From: Ornithodoros turicata
Lineage: Eukaryota; Arthropoda; Arachnida; Ixodida; Argasidae
Assembly: GCF_037126465.1 (NCBI RefSeq)
Contig: NC_088201.1
Location: 197,540,403-197,604,402 of the forward strand
Direction: 5' to 3'
Length of the DNA: 64,000 nt
Under the pieces are notes generated by a model. That model ran no database searches, was not told the DNA's origin, and saw only the letters and a program-made list of their open reading frames with translations. Numbering within the stretch: the first letter of the stretch is position 1; each line of letters opens with the position of its first letter. Made by a program: the position numbers and the translations under genes. Of this stretch, positions 45,620 to 55,355 are shown piece by piece.

Positions 45620-46760
45620 TTACAAAAACGAAACACACACACACACACAGTACAATTATTTTAAATGATTTATTTCAGTGCGAGGAGTAGAACAAAAGCA
45701 GCAACATTTCTTTCCCTTTTCAAAAGCTGAGACAATGTTCATGCATAAGAGCGGAGCGAAACGTCGAAGTGGCCAAAAATTTGGTAATGTAGTGACACAT
45801 CCATGAAGCATAATCGTCAAAACTACGCAGTATACTTGCGTAACTACTTACAAAAAGAAAAAAAAAGAAACACACAGTGCAATTATTTTAAATGAAGAGC
45901 GGAGCGAAACGTCGAACTGGCCAAAAATTTGGTAATGTAATGACACATCCATGAAGCATAATCGTCAAAACTACGCAGTACACTTGCGTAACTACTACAA
46001 AAAAGAAAAAAAAAGAAACACACAGTGCAATTATTTTAAATGAAGAGCGGAGCGAAACGTCGAACTGGCCAAAAATTTGGTAATGTAATGACACATCCAT
46101 GAAGCATAATCGTCAAAACTACGCAGTGCACTTGCGTAACTACTACAAAAAAGAAAAAAAAGAACACACAGTACAATCATTTTAAATGATTTATTTCAGT
46201 GCGACGAGCAGAACAAAAGCAGCAACATTTCTTTCCTTTTTCACGAGTTGAGACAATGTTCACACATAAGAGCGGAGCGTAACGTCGAACTGGCCAAAAA
46301 TTTGGTAATGTAATGACACATCCATGAAGCATAGTCGTCAAAACTACGCAGTATACTTGCGTAACTACTTACAAAAAAAAAAAAGAAACATACAGTACAA
46401 TTATTTTAAATGATGTATTTCAGTGCGAGGAGTAGGACAAAAGCAGCAACATTTCTTTCCTTTTTCATGAGCTGAGAGAATGTTCACGCATACGAGCGGA
46501 GCGAAACGTCGAACTCGCCAAAAATTTGGTAATGTAATGACACATCCATGAAGCATAATCGTCAAAACTACGCAGTATGCTTTCGTAACTACTTACGAAA
46601 AGAAGAAGAAAAAAACACAGTACAACAATTCTCATGATTTATTTCAGTGCGAGGAGTAAAAGAAAAGCAGCAACATTTCTTTCCTTTTTCGTAAACGTCG
46701 AACTGGCGAAAATAATACATCCGTGAAGCATAATCGTCAAAACTACGCACTATAGTTTGC
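45620..46760. repeat. Right-arm tandem array, inverted units
   Basis: The same unit as the left arm is seen on the opposite strand (GAACTGGCCAAAAATTTGG, then ATGAAGCATAATCGTCAAAA and CTTGCGTAACTACT). Units vary in length because an internal AT-rich spacer is missing from some. Confidence 0.85.
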
Positions 46761-47119
46761 AATCGCCGCGTCATCGGAATTTAGGTTACCGGCCAGTCTC
46801 AAGGTCGAGGCTCAAAGTTATGGCGACCACACGTGCCCTTACTGCCCTTACCGAGCGCCAATGTAGCGCCATCTCTTACGCGAGAGCAGAGGCTTCAAGG
46901 TCGTAGCTCTACCGGAAGAAGCAGACGACAGCGGCCCACATATCCCAAGCCGAGCGCTAACGGTTCGCCATCTGTTAGGCAAGAGCAGAGGCCGCAGCGC
47001 TCCGCCTCCCGAGTCCTCCTATTGGCGCACCATTTGGGGGCGGAGCCTCCCTCGCTCTTGGTCAGCAAAGTCAAGGATAGTCTGCGCGTCAGTACCATCA
47101 TCAGTCATTTCGGCGCAAA

Positions 47120-47270
47120 ATAGAGAGTTTTAGCAGACCGTTTATTACGTGGCTTGCGTCGAACCGTATCAACCGGAACCAATCAGTGGATAAGATTCTA
47201 AGTCACGTAGGACTGCGATTGGTTCCGAGAGGCACGATAACCTTATCAACGGTATACTAAAACTCACTAA
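47120..47270. mobile_element. Short inverted-repeat MITE next to the foldback element
   Basis: GAGTTTTAGCAGACCGTTTAT at 47122 and TCAACGGTATACTAAAACTC at about 47248 are imperfect inverted ends enclosing about 145 bp. It lies in what would be the next intron of the copy C BEN-type gene. Confidence 0.55.
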
Positions 47271-47564
47271 TACTACAAACGAATCAACACTGGGGTGACG
47301 ACAGTATGACGAAATTTGAAGCAGTGGGTGCTTGTGTTTTTAATCAAACATTCCACATAAGTGATTATTACGCATTTACACGATGTAAAAGCCGAATCAT
47401 TTCTATCCTAAACCGACGATGCAACACAGTGCGGTGGCCATTGGCAAGGACCCGTCTCAGATATAAAGTTTCTCAGCTGATGTTATCGAAGAACGTTGGC
47501 CCCGACTGAGAATCAACAACAAGGCTTGGATTATTACAATGTTCAACGTGCTTCAGCTCATTAC

Positions 47565-47876
47565 CTGCTATAGGCTCCTCCACGAGCCAATCAACATCTA
47601 GTGGAGTGGGGCAGGTGACACCACTTCTTTGGCTGCCAGCAGCAACTGAAGATGCCAGACTAGGTATCATGCTGCTGCTACTCTGGCTGGCAGCAACAGC
47701 TGAAGGCACAACATGAGAGCAGACAACACTGCTTCCTTGGCTGCCAGTAACTGCTGTAGCTACTGGAGCAGGCCTGACACTGCTGTTCTGCTGGCTGCCA
47801 GAAACAGTTGAAGCTGCTGCAGCAGTGCTGGCGACAACCCTCCTTTCACTGCCGATAACTGCAGGTGCCTCGTGCA
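47565..47876 (-). CDS. Ser/Gln-rich repeat exon of copy C BEN-type gene
   Basis: A 312-bp exon, acceptor TAACAG and donor GCAG|GTAATG, phase 1 to phase 1. It encodes four to five loosely repeated segments (TVSGSQQNSSV, TAVTGSQGSSV, AVAASQSSSS, SVAAGSQRSGV), probably grown by tandem duplication. The copy B equivalent is 123 bp without clear repeats. Confidence 0.55.
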
Positions 47877-49726
47877 CTGTTAGGAAGGTAAATTATAAGA
47901 TTGGCCTCGCGTTACCAATACTAAGCCAGGGTTTACATTGTGCAACAACAACAAAAAAGAAAAAAAAAGGAAAGAAAAGAAACAACCAGAGCACTCTCTT
48001 ATCTGAACACCAGCCGTTTTTTCGAAGACAAGTCTTCAGAAATCTCTTTCGGAAAGTTACAATGAATCGTAATGTGCACTTAGTTCCGAAACTTTGAATC
48101 CGTGTAGACACCACTTGTAGGTGCATGTAGAGGGTCGTTTCAGTTCAAACCTCTGGGTGTACGCTGCTCAACCATTGCTTATTGCCATGAAGAAATACAC
48201 GGTGTCCCAGTAACCCTGCAACGATTCTTTTGTGAATGAGCTTGACAAAAGAAAAACGAGTGATATTTTTCTTCTACTTGAGTTGGAAACAAGTTCTATT
48301 TTTGGCATAGTACCTGTTTCTTACTCAAGTGAAAGAAGGATAGAACTCGTTTTTCTTTTATCACTATCCTTAGAAAGAAAATCACTGCGGGGTTACGTTG
48401 ACACGCTGTATACAGGCTGTCAGCCTAACGTGGCAAAAATTTCTAACAAAAAATGCATCTGCCTCTTTCAGCAGACCGTGCACTTTCCATGGGCAGGATA
48501 CACCAGAAAATTACGATAGCTAACAATATCTGCATACAATCTTGCGTTCTAAAATACCATGTCAAAAGGGAACTAAACTTGCGATGGAAAATTTTTAAAA
48601 TTTTGGCATTGGAGATGACAATTACATTTCTAATATACAAGTGCTGCCTTCAATAGCTCTGCAAACAAGAGGTGATTTGTTACCTGTCATTGCGCCGATG
48701 TCATCAGTGCTCACTGAAGAGACGTGCTGCTCAATCCCTCTGCTGCAGCACTTGCAGTGATATCTCTCAATGATTGTATCTACAAGAACAAAGTAGGTGA
48801 GTCATCTCAGCCCCAAACATCCCAATTGGATAGCTCGACCATTGCAAACGTCTGTGCAAAAATAAATCGTGTTGTCACTCAGAGGGATATATTACGGGAG
48901 TTGGGATTCACATAGACACTGTTATGACACCCCCTGCACGTCGCGTCGGGCTATTTTGCAGCCAGTAAGGGTCAGCTCCCACTTGTTGACGCCGATGCCA
49001 AGATAGCTAAAAATTCAAAGTGTACGCAAATCCTAACCTGCTTCCAGGACCTTTGCCACAAGTGCTTGTTGCAGACGGAGGTTTTCCTCTCTTGCTCGGC
49101 GTAGTTCCTTTTGACACCTGGCCACCCTCACTTCCAACTCTTTCTATTCTGAGGATAGTATGACACAGTCGTCTTCAGAATCGGAGCTCAGCTCCCGAAG
49201 TAGCGCAGTCTCCATGTCCCTTTTTGATCTTTTTGATTTTTTCCTCCTAACAGTATTGTCCTTCTGCAGACACAAAGACACCAGCAGGTGAGCGAATTGT
49301 AACAAAGAGCTCTGATAATACGAATATTGCGTGATTTTGCTGATGCATTGCTTTGGTAGAGTGCACCTACGTTGCGTTTCGACGGCTGTGATACGGCTTC
49401 AATGCGTGGCGCCTTTCCCAACCGTTTCCTCTCACCGCCACATTTTGCATCGGCTTCATTGTCTGACAAAAAGAAAGACGTTTCCGTGAACGAAAGTAGT
49501 GAAATACGTGATAAATGTCGTCTAACTCACCTGCAAGGTAGATGACTTGCGCGCCGTAGTATCCCCCACGCGTTTTCCTGTCCCCTGCCCAATACACGAT
49601 GAACACAGAAAACTCCGCGTTGCCGTTGAGGTCTGTTGTGTCCACATCACCCGGAAAGTTCTTAATATCCGTCACAGGCACAACCACCCGTACGTCATCA
49701 AACAAATAACTGACATACGCAAACAT
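47565..49726 (-). pseudogene. BEN-type gene, 5' exons with one nonsense codon (copy C)
   Basis: Phase-consistent exons are 49726-49531 (196 bp, same length as copy B), 49462-49371, 49263-49038, 48737-48684 and 47876-47565. Exon 1 encodes MFAYVSYLFDDVRVVVPV, then WAGDRK and GGYYGAQVIYLAGE. Exon 3 is basic, then acidic (SSDSEDD), with a Leu/Gln coiled coil, and contains a TAG (49144-49146) after LSSE. The last exon seen is Ser/Gln/Val-rich with about 24-residue repeats around GSQxSSV and is much longer than its copy B counterpart. No BEN exon is found before the 10.9-kb foldback, which starts about 480 bp further on. On the other side of that element none was recognised either. Confidence 0.65.
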
Positions 49727-50218
49727 AGCGGATGTCAAAACAAACATGCAAACAAATGCCAAAAAGCAAACAACGAAAGGCTCCAGTCGTCCACAGCCTT
49801 CGTCTAGGAGTTGTAATGGCGGGGTGGCGCCACTGGAAAGCAGAAAAAAGCGGTTGTAGGTTTTGAATAATTGAAAAATTATTGCTACAGTTAAGTTCAC
49901 CATATGATTATAACGGTAACGACATCCCAGAAAATATCTCATAGTCAGCGTGTTTCCCGGTGAGCGATACTTGAAATCATCGTGGCCATACTATGCTTTT
50001 AGATGAGATTCGGCTACGTTGCTTTATTCAAACTGTAAAAAAAAAAAGAAAAGAAAACTGCCTCTCAAAGCTGAATTCACAATTGACACGGGTAAGGCAT
50101 TATGGTGATCACCATCGGGACATGCAGATATTATCTGAGCAGGCCATTAGCTACAAAACGGTAGCCAGCAGTGTCATAGGTTTAGGTTTAGGTTTAGGGT
50201 TGCCTATTCCCTTTTGAG

Positions 50219-50905
50219 TCAGGGCAGGTATCTTAGGATACCACAGGCTGGGTCAGGGCCGTCAGGAACGGTCCAGACTGGAGTCAGGTCTGCTCTGTGA
50301 TGTTTCGGGGCTCTCCGGGTTTTGGAATCCGTCGGGTCCGCTTCCGCTTCCGTTCGTCCATCCGAAGGGGAGGCTTGCTGTGCTTGTTGCCTGGGGTCGA
50401 TTCGATTGCGCAGGGCGCTCCTTGATCGCCTTTCCCAGTTTGCCAGGTGGCGCTTGCATCTTTGAGCGATGTCGCTGGCTTCTTCTGTATTTGGTGGGGC
50501 TTTTAGTCCAAGTGCCGTTGGTGTCTCTTGGTTTAGGCGGGTTGACACTGTCGCTGGGCATCGTTGCATTACATGTTCGAGGCCTTCGCGCTCTTCCCCA
50601 CATAAGATACAAGTGTCGTCTTGGTGGCCGAATAATTTTGATAGCCTTGAGCGGGTTACGAGAGCGCCTGTTCGTGCCTGAAACAGGAGGCCACTTTGAT
50701 GATCGCCTCTATACTGGTTATATGGGGCCGGTTCTTCTTTGTACTTGCCGTATTGATCCATACTTTGCTTTTTCTGGGTTTGTCTTTTCCAATGTTCGTT
50801 TTTTGTTTTCCGCATTTCTTCGTTTACTTGTCTATGCCACGATATGATGGTATTGGATTTATGCCGATTGGTGCCCTGGCTATATTTTGAGTCGATACGG
50901 TTCAT
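50219..50905 (-). CDS. LINE ORF2 C-terminus with zinc-knuckle
   Basis: In the same frame as the reverse transcriptase, separated from it only by the TAA at 50909. It contains a C-x2-C-x7-H-x4-C finger (CILCGEEREGLEHVMQRC) typical of the C-terminal end of several LINE groups. The tail after it is low complexity. Confidence 0.75.
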   Translation of the reverse strand: MNRIDSKYSQGTNRHKSNTIISWHRQVNEEMRKTKNEHWKRQTQKKQSMDQYGKYKEEPAPYNQYRGDHQSGLLFQARTGALVTRSRLSKLFGHQDDTCILCGEEREGLEHVMQRCPATVSTRLNQETPTALGLKAPPNTEEASDIAQRCKRHLANWERRSRSALRNRIDPRQQAQQASPSDGRTEAEADPTDSKTRRAPKHHRADLTPVWTVPDGPDPACGILRYLP

Positions 50906-50908
50906 ATT

Positions 50909-52915
50909 TTAATCCATTCTGTTTTTGTTCCTTTGTATCGCACCGTGGTGGAATTTACGTTTGGCGTAGTTGGTCTCTGGTAGGTGGATGAGGCGTCCAA
51001 GGTATCTGGTCTTTGAGCGCGCTTCTCGAAATTCAAAGCTGGACCATCCCGTTTCTCCTTCAATCGCAGCATTCGCTGTTGCCATGTTTCCTCCCAGGAT
51101 CCACCTTCCAATTTCCCTTTGCTGTCGTTCCAATGAGTTGATCGTGTCGTTACGGTAACACAACACTTCATTGGCGTAAGTTGCGTTCGGGACGGCGACC
51201 GTTTTCCAAAGTAGAGTCCCTACGCTGTACAGATTATACGAGTGTCGAGTAAGGTGCCAGACATGGCCTTTCCTTCTGTTGCTCGTTGTTAATATCCTTT
51301 TTTCATGTTCCTCTAGGTAGTTTGCTTGATTCTGTAGAGTTATTCCCAGGTATTTATATTGCTTCTTTTTCGAGATTTTGAAACCCTGGAGTGAGAAGGA
51401 TTCGCTAGCCTCACTCTCTCCTCCAATCTTCATCCATTGCGTCTTTGCTTGACTATATTTGATTCCTGTGGGCCGTGCTTCCTTTGTACAGATGTCTAGG
51501 AGGTGTTGTAAATCTTCTGATGATTTTGTTATGAGTTGGATATCGTCCGCGAAAGCAAGTACTGGGATGTTAGTTTCGATCAGTTGATTTGTCGTATTCA
51601 TAGTGAATATCTTGATGCCTTTGTTACTGTTCTGAAGTTCTTTCAGGAGTTCATCAAGGAAGATGTTGAAGAGCGTTGGGGATAGAGGACATCCTTGCTT
51701 GAGGCCCACGGTTTGCTGTATTTTCTGTGATTGAATATTCTCTAATTTATACGAACAGAAGCAGCCTGTGTACATATCCCTGAGTAGTGATACTGCACTG
51801 TCCGGGAGTCCGATCTTTCGTAACTTTTTCCAAAGGTTTTGGTGAGGGATCGCGTCATACGCCTTTTCTAGGTCAAGAAAGGCCAGATATAGTTCGTCGC
51901 CCGATTTCTGGTAGAGCTCCATGAGTTGGGTCAGGATAAACAAGTTATCACTCCCCCTTCTGCCGTTCCGGAATCCGTTTTGCGATTCGCTTAATTTGCT
52001 GTCACCACATACATTTGCTAGTCTTTCGTTTATGATGGCTGCAAATAGCTTTGCGACATTCCTTTGGAGTGTGATGGGGCGATAGGAGTTCAAGTCTTCT
52101 TTTGGTTTACCTTGCCGTTTGTGCAGCAGCTTCACGGTGCTGTGCTTCCATTCTTCTGGAATGAGTTGAGTTTCTAATATATTGTTGAATATCTTCCTTA
52201 AGTTTTCCCTAGCGTTGCGGTCCATAGCCTTCAACATTTCATTCGGTATTCCGTCGGGGCCGAGAGCTTTCCCTTGTGTTAACTTGCCGATGTGTCTTGA
52301 TAGTTCCTGTTCCCCTATTGGCCTTAATATGTCTTCGCTGTAGTCTAGTTGGTGTGGTTGGTCTACTGCGTGGCTGTCTTGGTCGATAGTCCTTTTATGC
52401 ATTTCCTCTTGCTCTTGCGTGAAATATGTGTCTTCCATGTCTTCTTTTTGTGTCAGGGTATGTCCACTTTGACTGTTTCGCAGGGTGACGTCTGCGTTTT
52501 CTTCGTGTTGGGGGTTTAATTTTTCGATATATCTCCAAAACATTTTCCCATTCTTTCTTCCCGATGATTTGATTTCAGTTTCTACTGATTTATAGTGATG
52601 TTCTATCTTTGATGCTATCAAGTGTTTGGTTTTTGCCTGTTGACTTGCATACGCTTCCTGTTCGGTTTGAGTATTGCCCTTCAGTTTGGCTGCTCTTCGC
52701 CATAGTCGGCATAGCCGTTTCCTTTCCCGTATGGCTTCTAACATTTCCTTGTCGCACCACGGTTGGGTCCGTTTTCTTTTAGTCCCCTTTAGTCCTCCAC
52801 GTGTCCTCCCTAACGTGTCTTCGGCGGCGCTCTCAATGAGCCGAATAAAATCGGTGTAATCTGCGGGTCCTTGTGCTTCGAGTGTCGCCTCTAGTTTTTT
52901 GGTGAACATTAGCAT
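50909..52915 (-). CDS. LINE reverse transcriptase, long open frame
   Basis: About 668 residues. Motifs in order: LGPDGIPNEMLK, DLNSYRPITL, QNGFRNGRRGSDN, AFLDLEKAYDAIPHQ, LKQGCPLSPTLFNIFLDEL, AFADDIQLI (catalytic FADD), then YKYLGITLQNQ. It ends at a single in-frame TAA (50909-50911), after which the same frame continues to 50219. Confidence 0.88.
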   Translation of the reverse strand: MLMFTKKLEATLEAQGPADYTDFIRLIESAAEDTLGRTRGGLKGTKRKRTQPWCDKEMLEAIRERKRLCRLWRRAAKLKGNTQTEQEAYASQQAKTKHLIASKIEHHYKSVETEIKSSGRKNGKMFWRYIEKLNPQHEENADVTLRNSQSGHTLTQKEDMEDTYFTQEQEEMHKRTIDQDSHAVDQPHQLDYSEDILRPIGEQELSRHIGKLTQGKALGPDGIPNEMLKAMDRNARENLRKIFNNILETQLIPEEWKHSTVKLLHKRQGKPKEDLNSYRPITLQRNVAKLFAAIINERLANVCGDSKLSESQNGFRNGRRGSDNLFILTQLMELYQKSGDELYLAFLDLEKAYDAIPHQNLWKKLRKIGLPDSAVSLLRDMYTGCFCSYKLENIQSQKIQQTVGLKQGCPLSPTLFNIFLDELLKELQNSNKGIKIFTMNTTNQLIETNIPVLAFADDIQLITKSSEDLQHLLDICTKEARPTGIKYSQAKTQWMKIGGESEASESFSLQGFKISKKKQYKYLGITLQNQANYLEEHEKRILTTSNRRKGHVWHLTRHSYNLYSVGTLLWKTVAVPNATYANEVLCYRNDTINSLERQQREIGRWILGGNMATANAAIEGETGWSSFEFREARSKTRYLGRLIHLPETNYAKRKFHHGAIQRNKNRMD

Positions 52916-52972
52916 TTTTTCCTCATTCCCTGTCTACCATCTTGATTCGCTTTTTCGTGTCGGCGTTCGACT

Positions 52973-53827
52973 TTATGTGGGCTGCTTGGGTGTTCGCAGG
53001 GTTATTTTGATCCGGTTATGGTCGCTTGCACAGCTATGTTGTTTTTCTTCGTCTATGTGAATTGTATGGATGGGTAAAAGAGATTGTTGGCACCGATCGC
53101 AGGCCAATGCGTAGTCAATGCTTGTTTCCTGGAGGCCCCTACTCCACGTTATTCGTCCTTGGCATTTTTCATGGAGGTTCAATATTTCCAAGCCGTGCTT
53201 CGTTACTATCGCCCGGAGATGCTCTGCTCTGGTTTCTTTACCATCTAATTCCGTGATGTGGCAGTTGAAGTCGCCAAGTAGCATTATTGGAGCATTAGGG
53301 CGCACCTGTTTGAATGTTGCTATGTCTTGTATGAGACACTTACAGATATGCTGATTCCATTCTGAATCTTCATTGGCCGTCGACATATACACCACTCCGA
53401 TGTAGATTGTATGCTTTTGAGATATCTTAAATTCTGCTCACATGTGCTCGAAACAGTTCTGCCTGGATGTTACTTCGGCGATGTCCTTGCTATACATGAT
53501 CCCGATTCCTCCACCCTTCTTTTCTGTTTGTTGCCTGTTGACTCCTATCCAGCCCCATTTAGGGTCGAGGAGTGGTTCGTCCTGGTTTCGGAGATGAGTT
53601 TCTGTTACGGTGTATATTGCTATATCTTCTTTCCCGGCATTGGGCTCTAATTCTGTCCATTTTAATCTGCTCCCTCCTTGTAGATTCAGCGTTGCGATGT
53701 GGATGCAGTTAGGGGGTATCCGAGTTCTTCTCTTTCTGTTTTTGTGGCTTGTTAGTATGGTCGTGGGGGTTGGCGATATCGTGCGTCCATGATTGTTCTC
53801 CTTGGGTGCCACTGTTGGGGTCCTCAC
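52973..53827 (-). pseudogene. LINE endonuclease (APE-type) domain
   Basis: N-terminal IHIATLNLQG, then TETHL, a GGGIGIMYSK block, LLGDFNCHIT and the final SDHNRIKI with the catalytic SDH. An in-frame TGA (53435-53437) follows NCFEHM, and the frame shifts again before the reverse transcriptase. Confidence 0.8.
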
Positions 53828-54537
53828 CTCCTCGCGTGGTATGGGGTCCAGCTGGTTCGCTGCATTGGCATATGAGGTGGCTGGTAGTACTCGCGCCGTC
53901 TGCTTCTTACGTTGGGGATTTCTACTTCTAAAAAATCATCAACCTTTTGCGCAATTAGTTGCGCCACCCTTTCACTCCCCTCCGGCGAAAAGTGTATATC
54001 CACTATTCCTGACGATTCTGCTGTCCTCAGGATATGGTAATTATTCAAGAAGAGCATCCGGGGCGCTGAGTGGCACACGGTTTGCATTTTCTTGTTCACC
54101 TGTCGGATTTTTGCTTGTACTTCTTGTCCTCTTTCTTTCGTAAATGGGATGGAACAGATTCCTATGGTCCCGTTTGGGTAGTCTTTCAGCCACTGGTTCC
54201 CTATGTCGGTCAACGCTGATGTTATTTGCTCTGGTTCCTGGCCACTCAGAACGTCATTTAGTCCTGCCATGATGATTACGAGGTTCTCTTCACCTTCGTT
54301 CTGCGGCATCTTGGACATTTCATCGAGGATTTCGTTAGTTTTCGCTCCTGGTATTCCGATTATGTTAACGCGTCTGTCCCTGTTTATCTCTCTGAGTAAT
54401 GGCCTCTTAACTCTGTTTACATTCGAGTCCCCCATTATGGTGACACGCTTTTGGGTTGTACTTGTCCCTGGGCGTCGATCTCCTTCCACAGCGTTCTTTT
54501 CTTTCGCTTGACTGTTTGAGGCGACCTCATTTGCCAT
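53824..54537 (-). CDS. LINE ORF1 second part: SGNH/GDSL-esterase-like domain
   Basis: About 237 residues. Block I is VTIMGDSNVNRVKR, a G block is IIGIPGAKTNEI, then VIIMAGLNDVL (the G-x-N-D block), and a late D-I-H-F block supplies the Asp/His. This esterase is known from ORF1 of CR1/L2-type LINEs, where its substrate is unclear. The frame is open, but the flanking parts are broken. Confidence 0.75.
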   Translation of the reverse strand: MANEVASNSQAKEKNAVEGDRRPGTSTTQKRVTIMGDSNVNRVKRPLLREINRDRRVNIIGIPGAKTNEILDEMSKMPQNEGEENLVIIMAGLNDVLSGQEPEQITSALTDIGNQWLKDYPNGTIGICSIPFTKERGQEVQAKIRQVNKKMQTVCHSAPRMLFLNNYHILRTAESSGIVDIHFSPEGSERVAQLIAQKVDDFLEVEIPNVRSRRREYYQPPHMPMQRTSWTPYHARR

Positions 54538-54556
54538 TGATGGTTTCTGAGGGTGT

Positions 54557-55084
54557 TCACGTGGGGGGCTTAATCCTTCTTTTGACCTCGATCCCTGGTC
54601 GCCATGCTAGCTCTGCCTTCCGCCATTTGTTTTTCTGCTTGAAGTTCCCCGTTTTCTTTCTCGAGCATCTCCACTCTGTTGATTCAGGATTCGATGATCT
54701 CCATTTTGTGTCGCATTCTGCAGATTTTACGACTGGCCTTTTATTTCCGTGACTGGCCTGTTGGGTTGCGCAACTTCGTTCTCTAAGTTTGTCGTTGTCG
54801 TTTTGCAGCGTGGTGACCTTTTCCGAAAGGGTCCCGAGTTGTGTTGTCAGATTTTCTACTATTTTGCCGAGGGTCTGGTTTCTCTCTTCCATCCGCGTGA
54901 GGGTTTCGCGTTGGTTGCTCAATTTCTGATCGTACATCTGGAACTTTTCGCATATCTTGCATTCGAATCTGCCCGTCGGTTCTTCGGCTTGTTCGTAAGT
55001 CCCGAAGTCCGTCTCCTCTATATACATCCAGCGCCTACACTCGTCGCACTGTAGCATTCGCTGGTCCGCTTTTTTTTTCGGCAT
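54557..55084 (-). pseudogene. LINE ORF1 first part: PHD-like finger and coiled coil
   Basis: Starts MPKKKADQRMLQCDECRRWM with Cys pairs C-x2-C and C-x2-C (CKIC) about 25 residues apart. A heptad-like region (LTTQLGTLSEKVTTLQNDN) follows. The frame ends at TGA just before the esterase ORF, which is in another frame. In related LINEs the two parts are one protein, so a frameshift is likely. Confidence 0.7.
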
Positions 55085-55355
55085 TTTCGATGCGCTATAA
55101 GTGAAATCTCACTAACCTTTTGAAAGTCGCGCCGCGATCCTCCGTCCGCACGTCAGGTTTCTTTCCGACGTGCCTTACGCTCCACCAGTTCGGAAAAGAA
55201 AAGAAAAGTCATCGTCATGAAAACAAAACAAAAAAAGAAAAAAAGGTCGGTTAAGGCGAAGGCGCGAAGGGTTTTAGCAGTTTTTAGGTTTTAGTTGGAA
55301 GAAGTTGTGATGCCGTGCTATTCCTTGAACGTGCCTTAAGAAAACAAGGTCAACA

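Larger units (their letters stand above)
36155..47082. mobile_element. 10.9-kb foldback DNA transposon with ISXO2/Merlin-type transposase
   Basis: The element is flanked by the 8-bp duplication TGCGCGTC (36147-36154 and 47083-47090). It starts GACTATCCTTGACTTTG and ends with its exact inverse. The left arm (36155-38300) and right arm (44782-47082) are inverted copies with small differences in unit number. Both contain tandem units of about 230 bp (TAAGTAGTTACGCAAG, then TTTTGACGATTATGCTTCAT and GTTCGACGTTTCGC). The interior holds extra units (38300-39060), nested repeats and a transposase gene at 43.5-45.16 kb. Merlin/IS1016-type elements are known to make 8-9-bp duplications, consistent with the transposase found. 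Arms are diverged enough to exclude a simple assembly mirror. Confidence 0.88.
50175..55084 (-). mobile_element. Non-LTR retrotransposon (LINE), degenerate, in the copy C promoter
   Basis: On the minus strand, in order: an ORF1 with a Cys-rich PHD-like finger and coiled coil, an SGNH-esterase-like ORF, an endonuclease, a reverse transcriptase and a C-terminal zinc-knuckle region. The 3' end is a short run of CCTAAA units (50178-50200). It separates the BEN-type and transposase start codons of copy C, which in copies A and B lie only 490-590 bp apart. Exact 5' end and target duplication were not resolved. ORF1 with PHD and esterase parts points to the CR1/L2-related lineage. Confidence 0.85.

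Noticed and set aside
36155..47082. Assembly artefact (mirrored contig)
   Set aside because: The arms differ in unit number and by scattered substitutions, the unique interior is off-centre, and the ends are bounded by an 8-bp target duplication.
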